This document shows, piece by piece, positions 8,756 through 17,350 of a stretch of DNA of 56,824 bases; the first letter of the stretch is position 1, and each line of letters begins with the position of its first letter. A program made the translations under genes and the position numbers. Source of the stretch: Ktedonobacteria bacterium (GTDB lineage Bacteria; Chloroflexota; Ktedonobacteria; Ktedonobacterales; JACDGC01); the NCBI GenBank assembly GCA_027459785.1, contig DAIDGU010000059.1, positions 1 to 56,824 on the forward strand, read 5' to 3'. The notes under the pieces are model-generated. The model searched no databases. It was not told the DNA's origin and was given only the letters and a program-made list of their open reading frames with translations.

Positions 8756-10300
8756 ATGTTGCTTGCCCAGCTTCTGCATGGCTTCGCCGGCACCGACCTG
8801 GTGCCGGAAGTCGCCGGCCCCGCGCCGGAAACGGTGGAGATCGCCGGCGTCACGTATGGTTCGGCGGAGGTGCAGTCGGGATGGCTTTTCGTCGCGCGGC
8901 CCGGCAGCAAGGCCGACGGGCATATTTATATCCCCGATGCGCTGGCGCGCGGCGCGGTCGCGGTCGTGGGATCGCGCCCTGCTGCCGACCTGGCGCTGCC
9001 GCCTGCGGTCGCCTATATCCGTGTGGCTGATCCACGCCGCGCGCTGGGGCTGCTGGCGTGCGAGTTCGCTGGCCAGCCGTCGCGCCAGATGGCCGTCATC
9101 GGCGTCACCGGCACCGACGGCAAAACGACCACCGTCAACCTCATCGCCGCCATCATGGATGCCGCCGGCCATACCAGCGGCCTGACCAGCACCGTCGATT
9201 TCAAGATCGGCCCGCGCCGTGAGGAAAACGCGACGCGCTTCACCAATCTGGAAGCGCCGGAACTGCAAACCGTGCTGGCGCAGATGGTGGCCGAGGGCGT
9301 CGATTATGCGGTCATCGAATCGACATCGAGCGGGCTGGAATTGGAGCGGCTGGCGGGCATCGAGTATGATGTCGCGGTCGTGACCAACATCACCAGCGAA
9401 CACCTGGAAGTCCACGGCACCAAGGCGGCGTATTGGCGCGCGAAGGGCATGCTGTTCGAGCGGATCGATCCCACTCACGCGAAATACCCCGGCCCGGCCT
9501 TCATCGTCCCGCGCGCCTGCGTGCTGAATGCCGATGACGCCAGCTACGCCTTTCTGGCGCGGCGCTGCCGCGCACCCATCGTCAGCTATGGCATCGACAA
9601 CCCCGGCGCGGACGTGAACGCGACCAACCTGCACCTACGGGCCGACGGCAACAGCTTCGATGTGACGCTGCCCGACGGCGCTTCCTTCCATGTCACTTCG
9701 CCCCTGGTGGCGCGGTTTAACGTGGCGAACTGCCTGGCGGCCATCGCGGCGTGCTGGACGCAAGGCGCGACTCCGGCGCAGATGGCGGGGGCGCTGGCGG
9801 CCTTCGGCGGCGTGCCGGGGCGCATGGAGCGCATCCAGGCGGGGCAAGACTTCGCCGTCATCGTCGATTATGCCCACACCGCCGAGAGCTTGAAGCAGGT
9901 GCTGACCGTCCTGCGCCCGCTCACCCGTGGCCGGCTGATCGCCGTCTTCGGCTCCGCCGGCGACCGCGACCGCACCAAGCGCCCAGAAATGGGGGCCGTC
10001 GCCGCGGAATATGCCGACTATTTCGTCATCACCGACGAAGATCCGCGCACCGAAGATGCGGCAACGATCCTGCGCGCGATCGCGGCGGGTGCGGTAGAAG
10101 CGGGCGCGACGGAGGAGGGCGATTTCGTCTGCCAGGTGGGGCGGCGTGAGGCCATCGCCCGCGCCTTCGCCGTGGCGCAGCCAGGTGACACCGTTGTCCT
10201 CTGTGGCAAGGGCCACGAGCAAAGCATCGTCATCGGCACCGAAAAAGTCCCCTGGGACGACCGCTCCGTCGCCCGCGAGTTGCTAGTGCAGCCAAGGTGA
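8756..10300 (+). CDS. murE: MurE-like UDP-N-acetylmuramoyl-dipeptide amino-acid ligase
   Basis: Cytoplasmic Mur ligase adding the third residue of the peptidoglycan stem peptide, 514 aa, usual MurE length. The ATG start follows AAAGGA. Visible: N-terminal nucleotide-binding domain (1-110), ATP loop GVTGTDGKTTT near 117-126, the ESTSSGLEL and VVTNITSEHLEVHG central segments, and C-terminal FGSAGDRDRTKRPEMG. The loop that selects the amino acid reads DEDPR (427-431) instead of the DNPR motif of meso-diaminopimelate enzymes, so the third residue cannot be assumed to be mDAP. The stop overlaps the GTG start option of the next gene, implying an operon with holB. Confidence 0.9.
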   Translation: MLLAQLLHGFAGTDLVPEVAGPAPETVEIAGVTYGSAEVQSGWLFVARPGSKADGHIYIPDALARGAVAVVGSRPAADLALPPAVAYIRVADPRRALGLLACEFAGQPSRQMAVIGVTGTDGKTTTVNLIAAIMDAAGHTSGLTSTVDFKIGPRREENATRFTNLEAPELQTVLAQMVAEGVDYAVIESTSSGLELERLAGIEYDVAVVTNITSEHLEVHGTKAAYWRAKGMLFERIDPTHAKYPGPAFIVPRACVLNADDASYAFLARRCRAPIVSYGIDNPGADVNATNLHLRADGNSFDVTLPDGASFHVTSPLVARFNVANCLAAIAACWTQGATPAQMAGALAAFGGVPGRMERIQAGQDFAVIVDYAHTAESLKQVLTVLRPLTRGRLIAVFGSAGDRDRTKRPEMGAVAAEYADYFVITDEDPRTEDAATILRAIAAGAVEAGATEEGDFVCQVGRREAIARAFAVAQPGDTVVLCGKGHEQSIVIGTEKVPWDDRSVARELLVQPR

Positions 10301-11295
10301 GCGGCATGCTGAGCGCATTCATCGGCAACGGGCGCACGGTGGGCTGGCTGACGCGCGCCATCGCCGTCGCCCAGGTCAGCCATGCGTATCTCATCACCGG
10401 GCCGGACCAGATTGGCAAGCGCACGCTGGCCCTCGGCTTCGCCCAGGCGATCCAGTGCGAGGGGCGCGCGGCTGGCGAGGGCGCAGCGTGTGGCGTGTGC
10501 CTGGCGTGCCGCAAGGTGGCGCACGGCAATCATCCCGACGTGCTGACGCTGGCCGTCCCCAAGGATCGCCAGCACTACCTGATCGATCAGGTGCGCGAGA
10601 TCATCGACAGCATCTCCCTGAAGCCGACCGAGGGGCAACGGCGCATCATCATCGTGCCGGATTTCGAGCTGATGACCTTGCCGGGGTTGCAAGCCTCGCT
10701 GAAAGTGCTGGAAGAGCCGCCGGCGACAGCGATGATCCTGCTGACCTGCGCCAGCGTGGATTTGCTGCTGCCGACGATCATTTCGCGCTGCCAGCTCGCG
10801 CCCCTCACGCCGGTCGCGCCGGCAGAATTGGCGGCGGCGCTCGTCGGGCGCTATGACTGCGCCCCGGAACTCGCCCGCGCCCTGGCCATCGTCAGCGGCG
10901 GCTGCCCCGGCTGGGCCATCGACGCGCTGGACCACCCCGAAGCGCTGGAGGAGCGCCGCGCTCTGCTGCACGAGTTGGCGGCCCTCACCCGCGCCACGCG
11001 GGCGGAGCGCGTCACCGCCGCCGGCAAGCTCGCGCCGAATAAAGAGAGCGCCCAGCGCGTCATCGATCTGTGGTTGCCGTGGTGGCGCGATGTGGCGCTC
11101 ACCGCCTATGGCGCGCCGGAGATCATCCGCCACGCCGACGAGCGCGCCAGCATCGAGGCGCAAGCGCGTGCCTGGGGGCCAGCCGCCGCCGACCGCTTCG
11201 TCCGCGCACTGCTGGTCGCCGCCGAGCAACTGGACCAGAATGCCAACCCGCGCCTCGTCTTCGAGGTCTTGCTGCAATCCCTGCCCGGCCTATGA
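10297..11295 (+). CDS. holB: DNA polymerase III delta-prime subunit (clamp-loader ATPase fold)
   Basis: 332 aa. Clamp-loader family protein beginning at GTG 10297 (overlapping the murE stop) or ATG 10306. N-terminal AAA+ fold with Walker-A-like GPDQIGKRTLA; zinc-module remnant CGVCLACRKVAHGNHPDV; sensor region ending in SVDLLLPTIISRCQ, whose SRC arginine-finger motif is conserved in HolB/DnaX. The helical collar domain follows. Its product would load the beta clamp with DnaX and HolA. The end overlaps the convergent MoaD-like gene by 6 nt. Confidence 0.87.
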   Translation: MSGMLSAFIGNGRTVGWLTRAIAVAQVSHAYLITGPDQIGKRTLALGFAQAIQCEGRAAGEGAACGVCLACRKVAHGNHPDVLTLAVPKDRQHYLIDQVREIIDSISLKPTEGQRRIIIVPDFELMTLPGLQASLKVLEEPPATAMILLTCASVDLLLPTIISRCQLAPLTPVAPAELAAALVGRYDCAPELARALAIVSGGCPGWAIDALDHPEALEERRALLHELAALTRATRAERVTAAGKLAPNKESAQRVIDLWLPWWRDVALTAYGAPEIIRHADERASIEAQARAWGPAAADRFVRALLVAAEQLDQNANPRLVFEVLLQSLPGL

Positions 11296-11568
11296 TTCAC
11301 CGCCGGCCATCGCCGGCAACAGCGTGATCGTCGCGTCCGGCGCGAGCGGCGTCGCCAGCCCTTGCAGGTAGCGCACGTCCTGGTCATCCACGAAGACATT
11401 GACGAAATTGCTGATGCTGCCGTCCGCCGCGATGATCTGCTCGCGCACAGCGGAGTAGCGCCTGAAAAAATCATCGAGCGCCGCGCCCAGCGTCGTTCCC
11501 TGTGCCGTCACGCTCTTCGCGCCACCCACCGAGGGGCGCAGCACCGGCGGAATCCGTAGCGTAGCCAT
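11290..11568 (-). CDS. MoaD/ThiS-family ubiquitin-like sulfur carrier protein
   Basis: 92 aa, beta-grasp fold of the MoaD/ThiS type (VNVFVDDQDVRYLQGLATPL, then DATITLLPAMAGG). The ATG at 11568 has GGAGGAG 9 nt upstream; an in-frame ATG at 11586 is less likely. Mature carriers end in Gly-Gly, which is adenylated by an E1-like enzyme and thiocarboxylated. Here the frame ends GGES, so two residues would have to be removed first. The E1-like partner with a rhodanese domain is encoded just upstream on the same strand, about 200 nt away. Roles in molybdopterin, thiamine, cysteine or protein modification cannot be separated from sequence alone. Confidence 0.85.
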   Translation of the reverse strand: MATLRIPPVLRPSVGGAKSVTAQGTTLGAALDDFFRRYSAVREQIIAADGSISNFVNVFVDDQDVRYLQGLATPLAPDATITLLPAMAGGES

Positions 11569-11589
11569 AAAAGTATGCTCCTCCATTTC

Positions 11590-11765
11590 TAATAAAAGGG
11601 ACAGGAACACGGAGGCCACGGAAAGGACGGAACGCGAAATACCACGAGATCGGACGCGAAATAGCGCGAAAGGACCGAGAAAATTATTTCGCGTCATCTC
11701 GCGGCCATTCGTGTCATTTCGTGTTCGGTACTCCTTCGTCCTTTTCGTGTTCCCGTGCTCCGTCA
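11590..11765. repeat. CGTG/GAAA-type interspersed repeat tract
   Basis: The intergenic stretch between the MoaD-like gene and its E1 partner is made of degenerate pieces such as CACGGAGGCCACGGAAAGGA, TTTCGTGTTCGG and CCTTTTCGTGTTCCC, with the left part complementary to the right. Similar tracts lie at 27507-27770 and 51475-51525. Confidence 0.55.
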
Positions 11766-12926
11766 CTACACCGCGCAAACGTCTTCGTAGGTCGGCAGAT
11801 CTTCCGGATGCGCATGTTCGCCACAGGCCGGGCAGTCCGGGCGGCGGAACAGGCGCAGTTCGTTGAACTCCTCGGCCAGCGCGTCATACATCAGCAGCCG
11901 GCCCACCAGCGGTTCGCCGATGCCCAGCAGCAGCTTGATGACTTCGGTCGCCTGCAAGAGGCCGACGGTTCCCGGCAGCACGCCCAGCACGCCGGCTTCC
12001 GCGCAGTTCGGCGCGAGTTCGGGCGGCGGCGGCGCGGGGAAGAGGCAGCGATAGCACGGCCCCTCGAACGGCTTGAAGACCGTCACCTGGCCCTCGAAGC
12101 GGAAGACGCTGCCATGCACCACCGGCTTGTTGGCGATGATCGAGGCATCGTTCAGCAAGTAGCGCGTCGGGAAGTTATCGGTGCCGTCCAGGATCACGTC
12201 GTACTGGCTGATAAGGTCGAGGACGTTCGCTTTGGTCAGGCGATCTTCGATGGCGTTGACGGTGATGTCGGGGTTCAGCGCGCTCAGCGTCTCCTTGGCC
12301 GAGGCGACCTTGGGCTTGCCGATGCGGCTGGTGTTGTGCAAGATCTGCCGCTGCAAGTTGGTCTCATCCACCACGTCGGCGTCGATGAGGCCCAGCGTGC
12401 CGACGCCCGCCGCCGCCAGGTAGTATGCCGCCGGCGACCCCAGGCCGCCCGCGCCGATCAGCAACACGCGCGCTTGCAAGAGCTTGGCCTGGCCAGCCTC
12501 GCCGACCTCCGGCACCAGCAGATGCCGGCTATAGCGCCGCCGCTGCGCGTCGGAAAGGCGCAACGGCGTCTCCGTCGGCAACCCGGCAGCCGTCCACGCG
12601 CCATAGCCGCCGGCCATCGAGATGACATTGCGATAGCCCATCTGCTGCAACGTCTGGCCCGCCAGCAGCGAGCGCACGCCGCCGGCGCAATAGAGCAGCA
12701 CGGGCGCGGTTTTATCGGGTACTTTCTCTTCGATCTGTAATTCTAAAAAGCCACGCGGCACATGGAGCGCGGCGGGGAGATGCCCGTCATTCCACTCATG
12801 TTGCTCGCGCACATCCACCACCACCAGCTCGCCATCCTGGGCGATCTGCTGCTCCGCTTCCAGCGGTCGCCACTCGCGGATCTCACTGCGCGCACGCGCC
12901 AGCATGCTACGCGATGCATCCCCCAT
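11766..12926 (-). CDS. E1-like adenylyltransferase with N-terminal rhodanese domain (MoeB/ThiF family)
   Basis: 386 aa. Residues 1-110 are a rhodanese domain with active-site loop YCAGGVRS. Then a MoeB/ThiF domain: nucleotide loop GAGGLGSPAAYYLAAAG, LIDADVVDETNLQRQ, the catalytic Cys region in the NCAEAGVLGVLPG loop, and zinc-binding pairs CYRC and CPAC. It would adenylate and thiolate the C-terminus of the MoaD-like protein encoded downstream. Rhodanese is usually C-terminal in MOCS3-like enzymes, so the N-terminal order is notable. ATG 12926 follows GAGAGGAG. On the minus strand a TATACT box (12991-12996) lies 65 nt upstream. Confidence 0.92.
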   Translation of the reverse strand: MGDASRSMLARARSEIREWRPLEAEQQIAQDGELVVVDVREQHEWNDGHLPAALHVPRGFLELQIEEKVPDKTAPVLLYCAGGVRSLLAGQTLQQMGYRNVISMAGGYGAWTAAGLPTETPLRLSDAQRRRYSRHLLVPEVGEAGQAKLLQARVLLIGAGGLGSPAAYYLAAAGVGTLGLIDADVVDETNLQRQILHNTSRIGKPKVASAKETLSALNPDITVNAIEDRLTKANVLDLISQYDVILDGTDNFPTRYLLNDASIIANKPVVHGSVFRFEGQVTVFKPFEGPCYRCLFPAPPPPELAPNCAEAGVLGVLPGTVGLLQATEVIKLLLGIGEPLVGRLLMYDALAEEFNELRLFRRPDCPACGEHAHPEDLPTYEDVCAV

Positions 12927-12990
12927 TGCTTGCTCCTCTCAGGGTCACGAACCACACGCGCTGCTTCAGTGTATGAAGCATAGTAACAAT

Positions 12991-12996
12991 AGTATA
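12991..12996 (-). promoter_or_regulatory. -10 box upstream of the E1/rhodanese gene
   Basis: TATACT on the minus strand about 65 nt before the start codon. No good -35 match was seen at 17-18 nt. Confidence 0.4.
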
Positions 12997-13091
12997 CCAT
13001 GAAAGCGCCATGCCTTGCCACGGATATTCCCGCGAATTTACTGGCAGTTGACGTGATTGCCAGCTATCGGGCAAGCCCGACACGGGCGCGG

Positions 13092-13097
13092 TATAAT
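13092..13097 (+). promoter_or_regulatory. -10 box upstream of citrate synthase
   Basis: A perfect TATAAT lies 120 nt before the citrate synthase start. The nearest TTGACG (13048-13053) is 38 nt away, too far for a standard promoter, so either an activator or another -35 is used. A CGGGCAAGCCCG hairpin lies between them. Confidence 0.35.
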
Positions 13098-13216
13098 AAC
13101 GGTATGAGCGATGCTGTACCAAACTGCGGCGATGAAGCCAAGCGAGCAGCATTAACAGCATCGTAGCGGCCATCGGGCAATGATGTTCAGGGCAACTCGC
13201 CCTGCGGAGGAAAAAC

Positions 13217-14353
13217 ATGACAACTGCTGGTCAGTCTAAAGGCGGACTGGATGGCATTGTAGTCGGGCAGACCGCCATCAGCGAAGTTGACGGTGAGCAC
13301 GGCAAACTGACGTATCACGGCTATTTGATTGGCGAGTTGGCCGAAACGGCGCTCTATGAAGAGGTCGTCCACCTGCTGTGGTACGGCCACCTGCCGACCC
13401 AGAGCGAACTGACGACCCTACGCGCCCGCATGCGCGCTCAGCGCGCCCTGCCAGACGCCGTGCTGCGCGTCATTCGCGCGCTGCCGACCACGGCGGAACC
13501 GATGGACGTGTTGCGCACGGCGGTGTCGGCCTATGGCGTGGCGGTGAATATACAGGGCAAGCCGACGCAGGAGCAGGCCATCGCCCTCACGGCGCTCTTC
13601 CCGACGATCCTCGCGGCCTTCCAGCGGCTGCGCAGCGGCCAGGAGCCAGTCGCGCCCCGCGACGACCTGGACCACGCGGCCAACTACCTATATATGCTCA
13701 CGGGTCAGGCACCAGCGGACAATCACGTGCGCAGCCTGAATTCGTACCTGATCCTGCTGGCCGACCACGATATGAACGCTTCGACCTTCACGGCCCGCGC
13801 CATCGCCTCCACCGATTCGGATATGTGTTCCGCCATCACCGGTGCCGTCGGCGCGCTGAAAGGCCCCCTGCACGGCGGCGCGCCCGCGCTGGTGCTGAAT
13901 ATGCTCAACGAGATCGGCACCGCCGACAACGTCCGCCCCTGGCTCACCAACGCGCTGGATAAGAAGCAGAAGATCATGGGCATGGGCCACCGCGTTTACA
14001 AGACGTATGATCCGCGCGCCGAGATCCTGCGCGAGATGGCCCGCCGCGCCTCCACCCCGGAGTTCTTTGCCCTGGCGCAGAAGACCGAAGAGGTGGCATT
14101 GGAGGAGATTCACCGCCGCAAACCCGACGAGCGTATCTGGACGAACGTCGAATTCTATTCCGCCGCTGTCCTCTATTCCGTCGGCCTGCCCGGCGATCTG
14201 TTCACGCCGACTTTCGGCGTGGCGCGCGTTGCCGGCTGGACGGCGCATGTGCTGGAACAGGTCAGCAATAACCGGCTGATCCGTCCGGCGGTGCAATACA
14301 TCGGCCCGCGCGGTGCCACCTGGACGCCCATCGATCAGCGCACCGGCGCATAA
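13217..14353 (+). CDS. Citrate synthase family protein
   Basis: 378 aa, the length of Gram-positive-type citrate or 2-methylcitrate synthases. It condenses oxaloacetate with acetyl-CoA (or propionyl-CoA). Active-site segments: GPLHGGAPALVLNML (catalytic His), GMGHRVYKTYDPRAEIL (second His) and NVEFYSAAVLYSVGLP (catalytic Asp/Glu region), with GWTAHVLEQ near the end. ATG follows GCGGAGGAAAAAC. It is monocistronic, with a hairpin terminator directly downstream. No prp genes are adjacent, so the citrate role is favoured but not proven. Confidence 0.93.
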   Translation: MTTAGQSKGGLDGIVVGQTAISEVDGEHGKLTYHGYLIGELAETALYEEVVHLLWYGHLPTQSELTTLRARMRAQRALPDAVLRVIRALPTTAEPMDVLRTAVSAYGVAVNIQGKPTQEQAIALTALFPTILAAFQRLRSGQEPVAPRDDLDHAANYLYMLTGQAPADNHVRSLNSYLILLADHDMNASTFTARAIASTDSDMCSAITGAVGALKGPLHGGAPALVLNMLNEIGTADNVRPWLTNALDKKQKIMGMGHRVYKTYDPRAEILREMARRASTPEFFALAQKTEEVALEEIHRRKPDERIWTNVEFYSAAVLYSVGLPGDLFTPTFGVARVAGWTAHVLEQVSNNRLIRPAVQYIGPRGATWTPIDQRTGA

Positions 14354-14370
14354 CTTAGCCGCGCTCACAT

Positions 14371-14405
14371 AAGGCCGCCTCCGCTTGTCTGCGTGGGGCG
14401 GCCTT
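14371..14405 (+). terminator. Hairpin terminator after citrate synthase
   Basis: AAGGCCGCC (14371-14379) pairs perfectly with GGCGGCCTT (14397-14405), starting 18 nt after the stop codon. It is followed by GTCTATTGT rather than a long T-run. Confidence 0.6.
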
Positions 14406-14587
14406 GTCTATTGTGCAACCGGCAATAGGATCGATCAAGCAGGACGCCAGCAATTGGCGACGCAGAGCAGCGCAGAACAACAGGTTCAGCCGGTGGGTTG
14501 GCCTAGATTTGCGACCGATTCTGGCGGCGCACATCTCCCGCTGCCGCATCACCCTTCCACGGTGAGCAACCGATAGGCTGTTTAGCG

Positions 14588-14593
14588 TATACT
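14588..14593 (+). promoter_or_regulatory. -10 box of the RNA ligase gene
   Basis: TATACT about 30 nt upstream of the ATG at 14624. No strong -35 was seen. Confidence 0.4.
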
Positions 14594-14623
14594 ACACCTA
14601 TCTTTTAATATGAGGGACAGCCG

Positions 14624-15781
14624 ATGGATGTGAGCGATGCAGGAATAGCCGTGATCCTTGATGCCGCGCGTCGCTTTGGTCCAGACGTGGCGGCATATCG
14701 CCAGTTGGGTGGGATCACGGCGCGCTTGCACCCGAACGGCGAATTGCTGATCTTCAACTACACTCCCCAGGCGACGTATGCCGGCCTGTGGTCGCCGGTC
14801 GAACGCATCAGCCGGGGCCTGATCATCCAGTGGCCGACGGCGCGCGTGGCGGCGCTGCCCTTCCCGAAGTTCTTCAACTTGAATGAACGCCCGGAAACGC
14901 GGGTGGAGGCGCTGCCAGCGGGATCCATCGAGGTGACGGCGAAGCTGGACGGCTCGCTGGGCGTCAGTTATTGGGACGGCACGCAGTTCGCCGTGGCGAC
15001 GCGCGGCAGCTTCACCGGCCCACAGGCGCTCTGGGCGACGGCGCGGCTGAACGCGCAGCATCCGGTGGCCGCGCTGCCACGCGACCTCACCTTGCTCTTC
15101 GAGGTCATCTATCCCGCGAATCGCGTCGTCGTCAATTATGGCGCGACGGAGGGCCTGTTCCTTATCGGCGCGCGGCGACTGGACGGCTATGACCTGCCCC
15201 ATGCCGAACTGGCCGAGATCGCCGGGCGCTTCGCCTTCCCGCTAGTCCCGCTGGAGCAAGTGGCGCACCTGGCCGAGCTCTTGCCACTGGTGGCCAGCCA
15301 TACGGGGATCGAAGGCTGGGTGGTGCGCTATCCCGGCGGGCTGCGCGTGAAGATCAAGACGGCGGAATATCTACGCCTGCACCGGCTGCTGACGAACCTG
15401 ACGCCGGAGCGCGTGCGCGAGGTCTTGCTGGCCGACACCGGCGCGCTGGCGAGCTTCATTATGGAATTGCCCGACGAATTTCAGCGCGAGGCCCAGGCGC
15501 TGGCGGACGCCATCCTGGCGCGCGTGGCGGCGGATGAGGCGCGGCTGCGTGCCATCTTTGCCGGCCCCCTCGCCCCCGCCGCGCAGGAATCGCGCAAGGC
15601 GTTCGCCCTCGCCGTCATGGCGCAGTACCAAGCGGACGCCAAGTACCTCTTCGCGCTGCTCGACGGCAAGGCTATCCGCCCCCTGCTGCTGCGCGCCCTG
15701 GATGTGACCACGCTGGCCCTGCCGCCCGGCACCGGCGAAAGCCTGTGGGCGCGTCAACAGCGCATCGTTTTCGGAGGGTGA
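14624..15781 (+). CDS. T4 Rnl1-like RNA ligase
   Basis: 385 aa, ATP-dependent nucleotidyltransferase of the T4 RNA ligase 1 family, which seals 5'-phosphate/3'-OH RNA breaks such as those made in tRNA anticodon loops. Motif I is KLDGS with the adenylated Lys at about 107; motif III is LLFEVIYP; motif IV is GIEGWVVRY; motif V is LRVKIKTAEY. The RISRGLII segment upstream matches the family's N-terminal module. The C-terminal 150 residues are helical, as in Rnl1. ATG follows GAGGGACAG. A propeller-like membrane protein begins 7 nt downstream, so the two are probably co-transcribed. RNA repair enzymes often counter toxin or phage-triggered nucleases; that role is inference. Confidence 0.88.
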   Translation: MDVSDAGIAVILDAARRFGPDVAAYRQLGGITARLHPNGELLIFNYTPQATYAGLWSPVERISRGLIIQWPTARVAALPFPKFFNLNERPETRVEALPAGSIEVTAKLDGSLGVSYWDGTQFAVATRGSFTGPQALWATARLNAQHPVAALPRDLTLLFEVIYPANRVVVNYGATEGLFLIGARRLDGYDLPHAELAEIAGRFAFPLVPLEQVAHLAELLPLVASHTGIEGWVVRYPGGLRVKIKTAEYLRLHRLLTNLTPERVREVLLADTGALASFIMELPDEFQREAQALADAILARVAADEARLRAIFAGPLAPAAQESRKAFALAVMAQYQADAKYLFALLDGKAIRPLLLRALDVTTLALPPGTGESLWARQQRIVFGG

Positions 15782-15788
15782 CAGCAAC

Positions 15789-17255
15789 ATGCGCAACCGT
15801 CTCGACACCACCCCGCACGTGCGCCACATCATCCATATCTTGAATTCGCTGGCGCTGATCATCTTTCCCATATTTGGCTTAGTCAATCTCAATGCGGTTG
15901 ATTCCCCGGCGAACGTGAGTTGCCATAGCTGCGTTGGCGCGCTCCAACTGGCGTCTGCCAGCGAGGGTTGGGCGTATATGCTCCATAACGATAGCGGCCC
16001 GTTCATCCTCCATCTGCATAATGGCACCTGGCACTGGGAGCGGTGGCCGGTGGGCCAATTGGATAGCATCGATACGTTCACGGCGGATAGCCCCACGGAT
16101 GCCTGGGCCATCGACGAGGCATTTACCGGCGGTTCCTTTGGTCTGCAAATCCTCCACTATCATCAGGGCGCTTGGTCTGTTCAGCCAACATCGCTCCCTC
16201 TCGGCATCTCGTTCGATCTCGTCATGCTCACGCCGACAAATGGCTGGTTGATCGCAAACCAGGGAATCGATGCGCAAGGCATAGGCATCGCCGACATCAT
16301 GCATTTCGATGGCACGACGTTCCAGGGGGTCGCCACCGTGCGGTGTTTCCTGAATAGTCTCACGTTCACGTCGGCTGACAACGGCTGGGCGGTCGGGGCT
16401 AACGGCTGCATTGTGCATGTCAGCAAGGGGCAGTGGAAGACGGTGCCGTCGCCTACCCACGCGGATTTGGCTAGTGTGGCGCTGACATCGCCAACCAACG
16501 GCTGGGCCGTAGGGCAAGGTGGCGCGACGGTGCGCTATACCGGCGGCATGTGGCGGATGGTCATCGCTGCGCATACGACCACAGCAGATCTCACCGATCT
16601 GGCGCTGGTCGCGCCCACCGCAGGCTGGGCCACCGAAAACATCATGAACGGCGTGGCGCGGCTTTGGCATCTCACGCAAGGCGGCTGGCAAGCGGTCGCG
16701 TTCCCTGCTAACCAACGCCTGAGCGCACTGGCCCTGCCAGCGCCCGACGCGGGCTGGGCGATTGGTATTGCGACGAATCAGACAACCACCACCCATTATA
16801 TCAGCGATGGGCAGGGACTGCTGGTTAACTTTGAACACGGCACCTGGCGGGTCAGCAATATCCCGCGCCTGCCTGATCCAACGTGGGTGCAAGCAGCACG
16901 TGCTGCCATCGCCGTCTGGCTTGTCGCGCTGGCCCTGTTCGCGTTATGGCTATGTGTGCGATCCTACACCGCTGCCGCCAGCGCGGCCCTCCGCTCCTGG
17001 CCGGCCCGCATCGGCCTATGTGGTGTCGTCATCCTCGCCGCTGGTCAATTCATCGCGGTGACGGAGCCGCTCTTTTTCGCATATTTTCACGCGAATATCT
17101 TCTTGCTGGGCATCTTCATCGCGGCAGGCGGCATGCTCTTCAATCTCGCCAGCATCCTCGGCTTCTCGCACCGCGAGAAACATCGCGCGCCAGCGGAGAT
17201 CCTGGCGGAAGAAACATTCCCACCCTGGTCGGCACCGACCCAGTCTCCGCTATAA
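15789..17255 (+). CDS. Membrane protein with propeller-like GWA repeats
   Basis: 488 aa. A hydrophobic N-terminal segment (about 18-38) is followed by at least seven repeats centred on GWAxG (SEGWAYM, TDAWAID, NGWLIAN, NGWAVGANG, NGWAVGQGG, AGWATEN, AGWAIGIATN), spaced about 45-55 residues as in Ycf48/BNR-type beta propellers. Residues about 375-480 hold three more hydrophobic helices, so the propeller is exposed outside and anchored at both ends. ATG follows GGAGGG, which overlaps the end of the RNA ligase gene. No catalytic motif is seen; ligand or protein binding is likely. Confidence 0.7.
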   Translation: MRNRLDTTPHVRHIIHILNSLALIIFPIFGLVNLNAVDSPANVSCHSCVGALQLASASEGWAYMLHNDSGPFILHLHNGTWHWERWPVGQLDSIDTFTADSPTDAWAIDEAFTGGSFGLQILHYHQGAWSVQPTSLPLGISFDLVMLTPTNGWLIANQGIDAQGIGIADIMHFDGTTFQGVATVRCFLNSLTFTSADNGWAVGANGCIVHVSKGQWKTVPSPTHADLASVALTSPTNGWAVGQGGATVRYTGGMWRMVIAAHTTTADLTDLALVAPTAGWATENIMNGVARLWHLTQGGWQAVAFPANQRLSALALPAPDAGWAIGIATNQTTTTHYISDGQGLLVNFEHGTWRVSNIPRLPDPTWVQAARAAIAVWLVALALFALWLCVRSYTAAASAALRSWPARIGLCGVVILAAGQFIAVTEPLFFAYFHANIFLLGIFIAAGGMLFNLASILGFSHREKHRAPAEILAEETFPPWSAPTQSPL

Positions 17256-17350
17256 CCCAGGCTGATCGCGCTGCCCCTGGCGTTCTCTTGCCGGCAGCGC
17301 GTATACTACCCGCATGGTCGTTGTCGGGATCAGGCGGAGAGGAGCCGGGC

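Noticed and set aside
13048..13053. TTGACG as -35 box of citrate synthase
   Set aside because: 38 nt from the TATAAT box, far outside the 16-19 nt spacing.
16883..17350. Upstream extension of the type ISP reading frame by 156 codons
   Set aside because: It overlaps the propeller gene in another frame and lacks a ribosome binding site; GTG 17351 has a strong one.
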